In this document: positions 1 through 5,729 of the stretch, one piece after another
Layout: each line of letters opens with the position of its first letter
How positions within the stretch are numbered: position 1 is the first letter of the stretch
Notes under the pieces: generated by a model
Seen by the model: the letters and a program-made list of their open reading frames with translations, nothing else
Told to the model about the DNA's origin: nothing
The model's database searches: none
Translations under genes and position numbers: made by a program
Source: Christensenella sp. UBA1262
GTDB lineage: Bacteria; Bacillota; Clostridia; Christensenellales; CAG-917
Reading direction: 5' to 3'
Assembly: GCA_002308215.1 (NCBI GenBank)
Contig: DBVO01000007.1
Span: 1 to 11,043 of the forward strand
DNA: 11,043 bases

Positions 1-28
1 GTAGCCTCACCTACCGGAGATTTATACT
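1..28 (-). ncRNA. 5' end of a probable M-box (ykoK) Mg2+ riboswitch, truncated by window edge
   Basis: Read on the minus strand, positions 13 to 3 give TAGGTGAGGCT, which from memory matches the most conserved 5' block of the M-box leader (GTTAGGTGAGGCTCC in Bacillus ykoK). M-box RNAs sense Mg2+ and control transport genes such as mgtE or P-type Mg2+ ATPases. A well-formed minus-strand promoter predicts transcription starting near 28, about 15 bases before the block, as expected for a riboswitch at the start of a leader. Only about 28 bases of the RNA are visible, so neither the fold nor the controlled gene can be seen. The alternative is the 3' end of an SRP RNA on the plus strand, since ffs is often found before dnaX in Firmicutes. 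Confidence 0.5.
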
Positions 29-38
29 GTCAGTATAA
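22..38. repeat. 17-base palindrome over the leftward promoter start region
   Basis: TTATACTG (22-29) and CAGTATAA (31-38) are perfect reverse complements around a single T. The palindrome covers the predicted start site and part of the -10 box of the leftward promoter, so it could be a repressor operator. It has no following T-run in either direction, so it is not a typical terminator. It is short and AT-rich, so chance is possible. Confidence 0.4.
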
Positions 39-63
39 TAGTCCAAAAAAAAACTCATGTCAA
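35..63 (-). promoter_or_regulatory. SigA-type promoter firing leftward out of the window
   Basis: On the minus strand there is a perfect -35 TTGACA (63-58), a 17-base spacer (57-41) and -10 TATTAT (40-35, five of six consensus bases). The predicted start is near 28. It would drive the putative M-box leader and is divergent from dnaX. Confidence 0.65.
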
Positions 64-142
64 CAGTTTGAAACACATTTATTTTACTTTTTTTGCAAGG
101 TTTTTAGACACTAAATAACGCATATCATGAGAAATATTTTTC

Positions 143-171
143 TTGCTATTATAAATAAATTAGTATATAAT
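143..171 (+). promoter_or_regulatory. dnaX promoter, predicted to give a leaderless mRNA
   Basis: The -35 is TTGCTA (143-148), the spacer is 17 bases and the -10 is a perfect TATAAT (166-171). The dnaX ATG begins 8 bases after the last base of the -10, where transcription would normally start. There is no purine-rich ribosome site before the ATG. Confidence 0.65.
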
Positions 172-178
172 ATCAAAT

Positions 179-1672
179 ATGGCATACACATCTTTATACC
201 GCAAATATCGTCCAGATACTTTTGAAAAAGTTATCGGTCAAGACCATATTGTGCGAACACTCAAAAATCAAATAATAACAGGTCAGGTGGGGCACGCATA
301 CATTTTTACAGGTACGCGTGGTACTGGCAAAACTTCAGTTGCGAAGATATTTGCTCGTGCGGTCAACTGTTTACATCCTGTTGATGGCTCACCATGTGGT
401 AAGTGCGACAATTGTATTGAGCTTTCCAAGAGTGGTAATTTTGATATTCTAGAAATCGACGCGGCATCAAATAACTCTGTTGATCAAATCCGCGAACTTA
501 CAGAGAAGATTAATTTCCCACCAACAATAGGCAAATACAAAGTCTATATTATTGACGAAGTTCACATGCTTTCTAAGGCTGCTTTTAATGCGCTTCTTAA
601 GACGCTTGAGGAGCCACCTGAGCATGCAATTTTCATTCTTGCTACAACTGAAATTCATCAAATTTTACCAACAATTCTTTCTCGTTGTCTCCGCTTTGAT
701 TTCAAACTTGTTGCGAACTCTGTAATTGCAGAGCGTATTCGTTTCATTTTTGATGATATTGGATGCAAATATGAGCCAGAAGCGGTGGAACTTATTGCTG
801 CATCAGGAAACGGCAGTGTACGTGATGCACTTTCAGTTGCTGATATGTGTGTAAGCTATTGTGAAAACAATGTCACTTATAAGGGAGTTCTTGAAGTTCT
901 TGGGGCATCAGATCCACAAAAACTCAATTCTCTTTGCACAGCAATTGCTGATGGTGATATTGATAAAACATTAAAAGAGGTTGCAAGCTTGCTTGATCTT
1001 GGTAAGAGTGTTTCAATTCTTGCTAGCGATATCGCAACAGCTTTTAGAAATGTTCTTTATATTAAGAGTTGTTCATCTGCAAAGCAACTTCTTGCCTTGC
1101 CAGAGGATATATATTCATCGCTCAAAGATATGGCAGACAAATATTCTGTTGAAAGATGTCTTTCAATTATGAAGATTATGTCTAATCTTGAAGGAGAACT
1201 CAGATATTCATCTCAACACAGAATTATTTTCGAAGCAGCAGTTACACTTGCTTGTCTTGGTGGAGATAATGATGCAAGGGTTGAAGAATTACAACTTAGG
1301 GTAGCGAAACTAGAAAAAATCATTGCTACCATGAGGAAATCGGGTTTTGAGCCTACACCTGCAGCTCCGGATGCACGGCAGGTGTGGAAGGAGGTTGCAT
1401 CCGGTCTTAAGAATCGCAACATGACATTTCTAGCTTTGGCAGCGCTCGAAGCAGAAGTGGAGGAAGACGGAGAAGACTTTATAGTTAAAATCGCTTCGCC
1501 TGCAACGTTAAGACTTTTCCTTGACAAACAGAACAGAGATGTTATTAACGAAATCTTCCAACCAATCTCTAATGGTAAGAGACTTGTGTTTAAAGATGTA
1601 GTGCATCTTGATGAAGATAAGGCTTTGCCTTATATTAAAGAAATGTTTGGGCAATGGGTCGAAATTAAATAA
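179..1672 (+). CDS. dnaX: DNA polymerase III subunit gamma/tau (clamp loader ATPase)
   Basis: This is the motor subunit of the clamp loader, which opens and loads the beta sliding clamp at primed sites on DNA. The N-terminal AAA+ ATPase has the family opening (LYRKYRP, 6-12), Walker A GTRGTGKT (45-52), a zinc module with C64, C73, C76 and C79, Walker B VYIIDE (122-127), sensor-1 ATTE (155-158), the SRC arginine finger (168-170) and a sensor-2 GSVRDAL block (212-218). A short predicted coiled coil (about 366-387) precedes a C-terminal domain (about 402-497, starting VWKEV) seen in clostridial DnaX. At 497 residues it is shorter than Bacillus (about 563) and E. coli tau (643). No slippery frameshift heptamer was found, so a single product is expected. 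The start is fixed by the conserved N-terminus, yet there is no Shine-Dalgarno. It is the first gene of dnaX-ybaB-recR. Confidence 0.97.
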   Translation: MAYTSLYRKYRPDTFEKVIGQDHIVRTLKNQIITGQVGHAYIFTGTRGTGKTSVAKIFARAVNCLHPVDGSPCGKCDNCIELSKSGNFDILEIDAASNNSVDQIRELTEKINFPPTIGKYKVYIIDEVHMLSKAAFNALLKTLEEPPEHAIFILATTEIHQILPTILSRCLRFDFKLVANSVIAERIRFIFDDIGCKYEPEAVELIAASGNGSVRDALSVADMCVSYCENNVTYKGVLEVLGASDPQKLNSLCTAIADGDIDKTLKEVASLLDLGKSVSILASDIATAFRNVLYIKSCSSAKQLLALPEDIYSSLKDMADKYSVERCLSIMKIMSNLEGELRYSSQHRIIFEAAVTLACLGGDNDARVEELQLRVAKLEKIIATMRKSGFEPTPAAPDARQVWKEVASGLKNRNMTFLALAALEAEVEEDGEDFIVKIASPATLRLFLDKQNRDVINEIFQPISNGKRLVFKDVVHLDEDKALPYIKEMFGQWVEIK

Positions 1673-1708
1673 CATTACAAACAATTAAAACCATAAAGGA
1701 GAACAAGT

Positions 1709-2035
1709 ATGGGATATGGTCGTGGATTTGGCGGCGGCGGTAATATGCAGCAGCTTATGAAACAAGCACAACAAATGCAAAGAAAACTTCAAGAAGCACA
1801 AGAACAAATTGCTGAAACAGAAGTTACAGGCTCAGCAGCTGGAGGAATGGTAGAATTCACAATGATGGCAGATAAAACTCCTGTGTCAATTTCTATTAAA
1901 CCAGAAGCAGTTGATCCAGATGATGTTGAAATGCTTGAAGATATGATTCTCGCTGCAATCAATGATGCTAATGCACAAGCAGATAAGGTCCAAAAGGATC
2001 TCATGGGACCATTTGGTAACGCAGGTTTGTTCTAA
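1709..2035 (+). CDS. ebfC: YbaB/EbfC family nucleoid-associated protein
   Basis: A small DNA-binding protein of the YbaB/EbfC family. Family members are dimers that bind DNA and help organise the nucleoid, and they are nearly always encoded between dnaX and recR in Firmicutes. The 108 residues show the usual layout: a glycine-rich N-terminus (GRGFGGGGN), a long Q/K-rich helix (about 13-40, beginning MQQLMKQAQQMQRKLQEAQ), a beta region with the conserved AAGGMVEF block, and a C-terminal helical part (about 70-100) ending in a short GPFGNAGLF tail. A clear ribosome site, AAGGAG (1696-1701), lies 7 bases before the ATG. The gene begins 36 bases after dnaX and ends 2 bases before recR, so it sits inside one operon. 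The family assignment is firm; the physiological role is known only from relatives. Confidence 0.95.
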   Translation: MGYGRGFGGGGNMQQLMKQAQQMQRKLQEAQEQIAETEVTGSAAGGMVEFTMMADKTPVSISIKPEAVDPDDVEMLEDMILAAINDANAQADKVQKDLMGPFGNAGLF

Positions 2036-2037
2036 TA

Positions 2038-2622
2038 ATGAAGTACATTGAACCACTTGCTCATTTAATTGGGCAATTAACAAAACTCCCATCAGTGGGA
2101 GAGAAGACAGCTGCAAGATATGCATATGCTATTTTGAATGCACCAAAGGAAGATGCAGATGAATTGATCGCAGCTATCCAGGACGTTAGAGATAACGTTC
2201 ACTTTTGCCGTATTTGTGGCAATTATACAGAAGATGATGTTTGTGATATTTGCAAGACAAGAGAGGCAAAAGTTATTTGTGTTGTAAAAGAGCCAAGAGA
2301 TATAATCGCATTAGAAAAGGTAAAAGATTTTAAAGGCGTATATCATGTGCTTGGTGGAGTTATTTCTCCTATGGAACACATAGGACCAAATGATATCCGT
2401 ATTAAAGAATTGCTTGCCCGTCTTGATGGAGTAGAAGAAGTTATCCTTGCTACGAATCCAGATGTTGAAGGCGAAGCAACAGCAATGTATATTGCAAAGC
2501 TTATTAAACCACTTGGCATTAAGTGTACACGTATAGCAAGAGGTCTCCCAGAAGGAAGCGTTATAGAGTATGCAGATGAGAGTACACTTTCAAGAGCTAT
2601 GTCCTCAAGAATAACGCTTTAA
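2038..2622 (+). CDS. recR: Recombination mediator protein RecR
   Basis: RecR works with RecO and RecF to load RecA on single-stranded DNA at gaps and stalled forks. The 194 residues are near the usual length of about 198. Visible parts are the helix-hairpin-helix LPSVGEKTAARYA (17-29), a four-cysteine zinc finger (C57, C60, C69, C72) and a TOPRIM domain (about 79-172), with the blocks YHVLGGVISP, ATNPDVEGEATA and TRIARGLPEG. A YADESTL segment precedes the C-terminus. The first TOPRIM acidic position is lysine here (VVKEPRD); Bacillus also varies there (VVQDPKD), so this is probably harmless. The ATG follows the ybaB stop by only 2 bases and has no strong ribosome site of its own, which suggests translational coupling. 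It is the last gene of the operon, followed by a hairpin terminator. Confidence 0.96.
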   Translation: MKYIEPLAHLIGQLTKLPSVGEKTAARYAYAILNAPKEDADELIAAIQDVRDNVHFCRICGNYTEDDVCDICKTREAKVICVVKEPRDIIALEKVKDFKGVYHVLGGVISPMEHIGPNDIRIKELLARLDGVEEVILATNPDVEGEATAMYIAKLIKPLGIKCTRIARGLPEGSVIEYADESTLSRAMSSRITL

Positions 2623-2650
2623 TCAATAAATTTAAAAAGTTGATAATAAT

Positions 2651-2680
2651 AAATAAACACGCAAAATAGCGTGTTTATTT
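2651..2680. terminator. Bidirectional intrinsic terminator between recR and galT
   Basis: AAATAAACACGC (2651-2662) and GCGTGTTTATTT (2669-2680) form a perfect 12-bp stem with a 6-base loop. On the plus strand a T-rich tail (to about 2690) ends the recR transcript. On the minus strand, TTTATT followed by more T/A-rich sequence could end galT, which stops 36 bases away. The intergenic stretch 2623-2715 holds nothing else that I can see. Confidence 0.85.
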
Positions 2681-2715
2681 TTATGTTTTTAACATTTAAA
2701 GTATGTTTTTGTAAA

Positions 2716-4260
2716 TTATCCAATAACTGTGTGGATGAACTTATCAAATGCTTCTTGGCCTTCATTTGTGTTTTTAAACACTGCTGTAGTGTCAAGAATT
2801 TGTTCGCAAGCATTGTTAATATACGCAGTGATTGCTTCGCTTGCTTTTGTTTCACTTATGCCTGTGCCATTATCTACAACAAGTTGTGTTATCATGCCAA
2901 GATGTTTATGAAGTGGGTGTTCATCTTTTGCGATTGCTTCAAAATCAAGAGGAGTTTTACCTGTTAAAATATCACGCATTTGGTCAGCTTCAGCTTTAAG
3001 TCTGCCTGGCAAAATGAATAATCCCATAACTTCGATGATGCCAATGGATTCTTGTTTAATGTTATGCAGTTCTACTGCTGGGTGGAAGATACCAAATGGA
3101 TGTGCATCATCAGTTCTATTGTTTCTAAGGATGAGGTTGAATTCATATTCGCCATCATTGTTAATAGAAGCAATAGGGGTTATTGCGTTATGTTGTACGC
3201 GCTCACCATTTTGTTCGGTATGAGAAAGGATATTTTGAGCTGGCTCATCATAGTTGTCCCATACTTTGTAAAAACGGTTAACAGCTTCTAGTGCTTGTTT
3301 GCGATTCTTACTTGCGATACGAACTATAGAGTTATACCAATCTACAACAGACACATTAACTTCAGGGAGGTCTGCGACTTTGAAGAGGCGTCTGTTTGGA
3401 CGCTCGAAGACAGGAAGGACCTTTTTGCCACCTTGATAGTGATCATGTGCTAGTATTGAACCGCCAACAATTGGAAGTGCAGCATTTGAACCAATGAAAT
3501 AATGAGGGAACATATCAAGGAAGTCCAACATGCGTCTAAATGTTGCATCTGTAACGCACATAGGACGATGTTCTTCGCACACTGCGATCAAGTGTTCTTC
3601 AAAATATTGATATGGACTATATTGCATAAACCATTTTTCACCATCAAGTTCAAATGGAATTATACGGATATTTTGTCTAGCAGGTTTAGCAGCATTTCCA
3701 GCAAAGCCTAAGTTTTCGACACAGAGCATGCATTTTGGATATCCGCCTTTTGCTAGTTTAGCAAGACGAACTTGTTCAGGTGTTTTCTCTGGTTTTGAAA
3801 GATTAATTGTAATAACAACTCTACCGCGTGGAGAATCATCTTCCCAAATAATGTTTTTATCAAGATCAGGGCGTCTAAGGTATGCAGAATCTTCTCCGAG
3901 TTTAAAGAGCATATCTGTAGCAGACTTGGTACCAGAGTATCTAGCTAAATCATCAAACGATTCGATAACACTTGATGGTGAAGGCATGCAAAAACCAATA
4001 AGTTTTGTTTCAAACAAGAGCTTGTCTGGTTCTTCGATAATGCCTTTTTTAACTGCATAATCAGATAACGCATTCATGACATCATAGAACTCGTATTTAC
4101 CAACCTCGAGATCAGATGGTTCAGTGAGTTTTAGCGCATCTAACAGCACATTTTGGACATAAATTGCATCGTAATCCTGTAAAAATAGTTTGCGTGCAGA
4201 ATAATCAATTAAACGCTTAACGTTTAATTTTGCAGATTCTTCAAGTGATAGTTTTGGCAT
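2716..4260 (-). CDS. galT: UDP-glucose--hexose-1-phosphate uridylyltransferase, class II
   Basis: This cytoplasmic Leloir-pathway enzyme swaps UMP between UDP-glucose and galactose-1-phosphate, giving glucose-1-phosphate and UDP-galactose. At 514 residues it belongs to the long Firmicute class II form rather than the roughly 350-residue E. coli type. The active-site motif H272-D-H274-Y-Q276 lies in the typical block GGSILAHDHYQGG. By family analogy H274, the second histidine of HxHxQ, carries the uridylyl group. Other class II signatures are the N-terminal region with YEFYDVMNALSDYAV and the middle block PYQYFEEHLIAVCEEH. A clear Shine-Dalgarno, GGAGGA, lies just before the ATG on the minus strand, and a promoter lies 40-65 bases upstream. 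It is transcribed divergently from galK across a shared regulatory region, which strongly supports a galactose role for both. Confidence 0.94.
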   Translation of the reverse strand: MPKLSLEESAKLNVKRLIDYSARKLFLQDYDAIYVQNVLLDALKLTEPSDLEVGKYEFYDVMNALSDYAVKKGIIEEPDKLLFETKLIGFCMPSPSSVIESFDDLARYSGTKSATDMLFKLGEDSAYLRRPDLDKNIIWEDDSPRGRVVITINLSKPEKTPEQVRLAKLAKGGYPKCMLCVENLGFAGNAAKPARQNIRIIPFELDGEKWFMQYSPYQYFEEHLIAVCEEHRPMCVTDATFRRMLDFLDMFPHYFIGSNAALPIVGGSILAHDHYQGGKKVLPVFERPNRRLFKVADLPEVNVSVVDWYNSIVRIASKNRKQALEAVNRFYKVWDNYDEPAQNILSHTEQNGERVQHNAITPIASINNDGEYEFNLILRNNRTDDAHPFGIFHPAVELHNIKQESIGIIEVMGLFILPGRLKAEADQMRDILTGKTPLDFEAIAKDEHPLHKHLGMITQLVVDNGTGISETKASEAITAYINNACEQILDTTAVFKNTNEGQEAFDKFIHTVIG

Positions 4261-4299
4261 AAATCCTCCAAAAAGAGAAAATCAAAAATTGACTATATT

Positions 4300-4328
4300 A
4301 TTGTATCATATTTGGGTTTTGCTTTCAA
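4300..4328 (-). promoter_or_regulatory. galT promoter
   Basis: On the minus strand the -35 is TTGAAA (4328-4323), the spacer is exactly 17 bases and the -10 is TACAAT (4305-4300). The predicted start near 4293 leaves an mRNA leader of about 33 bases that contains the GGAGGA ribosome site of galT. Confidence 0.65.
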
Positions 4329-4348
4329 TATAAAAACAAAAATTGGCT

Positions 4349-4372
4349 TAAATATGCAGTCCTGCATATTTA
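4349..4372. promoter_or_regulatory. Palindrome between the divergent gal promoters, candidate operator
   Basis: TAAATATGCAG (4349-4359) and CTGCATATTTA (4362-4372) are perfect 11-base inverted repeats separated by TC. The site lies between the galT -35 (4323-4328) and the galK -35 (4386-4391), where a single dimeric regulator could act on both genes. A run of T follows on the plus strand, but there is no upstream plus-strand gene to terminate, so I favour an operator over a terminator. The regulator is not in this window. Confidence 0.55.
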
Positions 4373-4385
4373 TTTTTTTATAAAC

Positions 4386-4414
4386 TTGCTTTTGACCATG
4401 TATTATGTTACAAT
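4386..4414 (+). promoter_or_regulatory. galK promoter
   Basis: The -35 is TTGCTT (4386-4391), the spacer is 17 bases and the -10 is TACAAT (4409-4414), the same -10 as the divergent galT promoter. The predicted start near 4421 gives a leader of about 26 bases before the galK ATG. A second TATAAT at 4429-4434 lacks a good -35 at the right spacing. Confidence 0.55.
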
Positions 4415-4437
4415 ACTTACGATTATTATATAATTAT

Positions 4438-4442
4438 GGGGG
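4438..4442 (+). promoter_or_regulatory. Ribosome binding site that sets the galK start at 4447
   Basis: GGGGG lies 4 bases before the ATG at 4447. An earlier in-frame ATG at 4405 overlaps the promoter -10 region and lies upstream of the predicted transcription start, so it cannot be used from this promoter. Confidence 0.7.
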
Positions 4443-4446
4443 CATT

Positions 4447-5700
4447 ATGGCAACTATATCAAGTAATTTCTTTGAGAATAAATCTTTCAAAGATGTTTGC
4501 AACAATGTTTACAGTACTCCTGCAAATTTAGAACAACCAAGATTTCAAGATCTTCTTGATATGCACAAAGAGATCTTTAATACTCAGGATGTTAATTTTT
4601 ATTCTTCTCCTGGCCGTATTGAAATTGTAGGCAATCACACTGATCATAATGGTGGTAAAGTACTATGCGCTGCAATTAATTTTGATACACTTGCAACAGT
4701 ATCTTCACGTACTGATGGTATTATTGAGATAAAATCAAAAGGTTATCCAATGCTAAGAGTGGATACTTCAAATGTAAACTTTTTAGCATCTGAAATTGGA
4801 ACCTCAAATGCTCTCATTAAAGGTGTTGTTGATTACTTCATTCATACAAATAAAAAGGTAGGCGGATTCTCCGCATGCATGACTTCTTCAGTGCCAAAAG
4901 GAAGTGGCGTTTCTTCTTCAAGTTCTTTTGAACTTGTTATCGCAGAAATTTTGAATGTAATGTATAACGACTCAACACTTGACGCGATATTTAAAGCTAA
5001 AGCTTCTCAATATGCAGAAAATGCATTCTTCGGAAAGCCTTGTGGTCTTATGGATCAAAGTGCTATAGCACTTGGTGGCGTAAATCTTATTGATTTCAAA
5101 GACTTTGAGAATCCTGTTGTTGAACGTGCAAATTGGGATTTTAAGGATCTCGATATTTATGTCATTGCAACTGGTGGAGATCATTCAAATTTAACAGATG
5201 ACTATGCAGCTATTCCTTTTGAAATGAAAGAAGTTGCTAAACAATTTGGTGCAAAGCTTTTACATGAGATTCCTAGAGATAAGTGGGAACGTGACAAAGA
5301 AAATATTAAAGGAAAGGTAAGTGAACGCGCTTTTTTAAGAGCAGAGCATTTCTTTGAGGAAAATGAAAGAGTTGAAAATGCTGTAGTAGCCATTGATAAT
5401 CGTGACGAGCAAGCTTTCTTAGATATAGTTAACAAATCTGGCCTTAGTTCACGATACAAACTTCAAAACACATATTCTCCAGCAGGAAGAAACAAGAATC
5501 TTGAAAATGCTCTTGATAGAGTTGTTAAAATCGATGGTGTTGTTGCAAGCCGTGTTCATGGTGGTGGATTTGCAGGTACAATTTTAGTGTTTGCAAAGAA
5601 ATCAGCAAGTGGTGTTGAATCAGCCCTTAATCTAATGTTTGGAGATGGCAATGTGTTTAAACTTGCAATTCGTCCAACAGGCGCAGAAAAGCTATTTTAA
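4447..5700 (+). CDS. galK: Galactokinase (GHMP kinase) with a variant signature
   Basis: A 417-residue GHMP-fold sugar kinase, predicted to phosphorylate galactose with ATP to give galactose-1-phosphate for GalT. Motif 1 reads PGRIEIVGNHTDHNGG (55-70), where classical galactokinases have GRxNLxGEHTDYxxG. The ATP loop PKGSGVSSSSSF (150-161) is present, as are the catalytic-Asp motif CGLMDQ (199-204, D203) and motif 3 RVHGGGFAG (369-377). The E-to-N change at residue 63 replaces a glutamate that contacts the sugar in known structures, and Y becomes H at 67. I recall similar GNHTDH motifs in clostridial proteins annotated as galactokinase, so this is probably a clade and not a defect. Divergent galT supports the galactose substrate, though a related sugar kinase is possible. 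The start at 4447 is chosen from the GGGGG ribosome site. lgt follows 29 bases downstream. Confidence 0.85.
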   Translation: MATISSNFFENKSFKDVCNNVYSTPANLEQPRFQDLLDMHKEIFNTQDVNFYSSPGRIEIVGNHTDHNGGKVLCAAINFDTLATVSSRTDGIIEIKSKGYPMLRVDTSNVNFLASEIGTSNALIKGVVDYFIHTNKKVGGFSACMTSSVPKGSGVSSSSSFELVIAEILNVMYNDSTLDAIFKAKASQYAENAFFGKPCGLMDQSAIALGGVNLIDFKDFENPVVERANWDFKDLDIYVIATGGDHSNLTDDYAAIPFEMKEVAKQFGAKLLHEIPRDKWERDKENIKGKVSERAFLRAEHFFEENERVENAVVAIDNRDEQAFLDIVNKSGLSSRYKLQNTYSPAGRNKNLENALDRVVKIDGVVASRVHGGGFAGTILVFAKKSASGVESALNLMFGDGNVFKLAIRPTGAEKLF

Positions 5701-5703
5701 TAT

Positions 5704-5720
5704 CAAAAACGAAGTTTTTG
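5704..5720 (+). other. Small hairpin abutting the lgt ribosome site
   Basis: CAAAAAC (5704-5710) and GTTTTTG (5714-5720) form a perfect 7-bp stem with a GAA loop between the galK stop and lgt. The last stem base is the first G of the lgt Shine-Dalgarno GGAG (5720-5723). It has no T-tail, so it is a weak candidate for translation tuning or mRNA protection, not a clear terminator. Confidence 0.35.
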
Positions 5721-5723
5721 GAG
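5720..5723 (+). promoter_or_regulatory. Ribosome binding site that sets the lgt start at 5730
   Basis: GGAG lies 6 bases before ATG 5730. A possible TTG start at 5718 would overlap this site and add only four residues, so ATG 5730 is preferred. Confidence 0.7.
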
Positions 5724-5729
5724 ATATAT

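Noticed and set aside
1..20. 3' end of an SRP RNA (ffs) on the plus strand
   Set aside because: ffs often precedes dnaX, and a GTAGCCT string can occur near SRP RNA 3' ends, but only 20 bases are visible. The minus-strand reading has both a promoter at the correct place and an 11-base match to the M-box.
1307..1325. Programmed -1 frameshift in dnaX at a run of six A
   Set aside because: The run reads GAA AAA ATC in frame and does not form an X-XXY-YYZ slippery heptamer; no stimulating hairpin was seen after it, and the protein is full length without a shift.
1388..1396. Strong Shine-Dalgarno (AAGGAGG region) inside dnaX
   Set aside because: No start codon follows at a useful distance and no separate gene begins here; it encodes WKEV of the DnaX C-terminal domain.
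1213..1527. Antisense ORF of 104 codons within dnaX and other overlapping frames
   Set aside because: These overlap strongly conserved genes, lack ribosome sites and encode low-complexity products, as expected for shadow frames.
4405..4446. Earlier ATG for galK at 4405
   Set aside because: It lies within the promoter -10 region, upstream of the predicted RNA start, and has no ribosome site; the GGGGG before 4447 decides.
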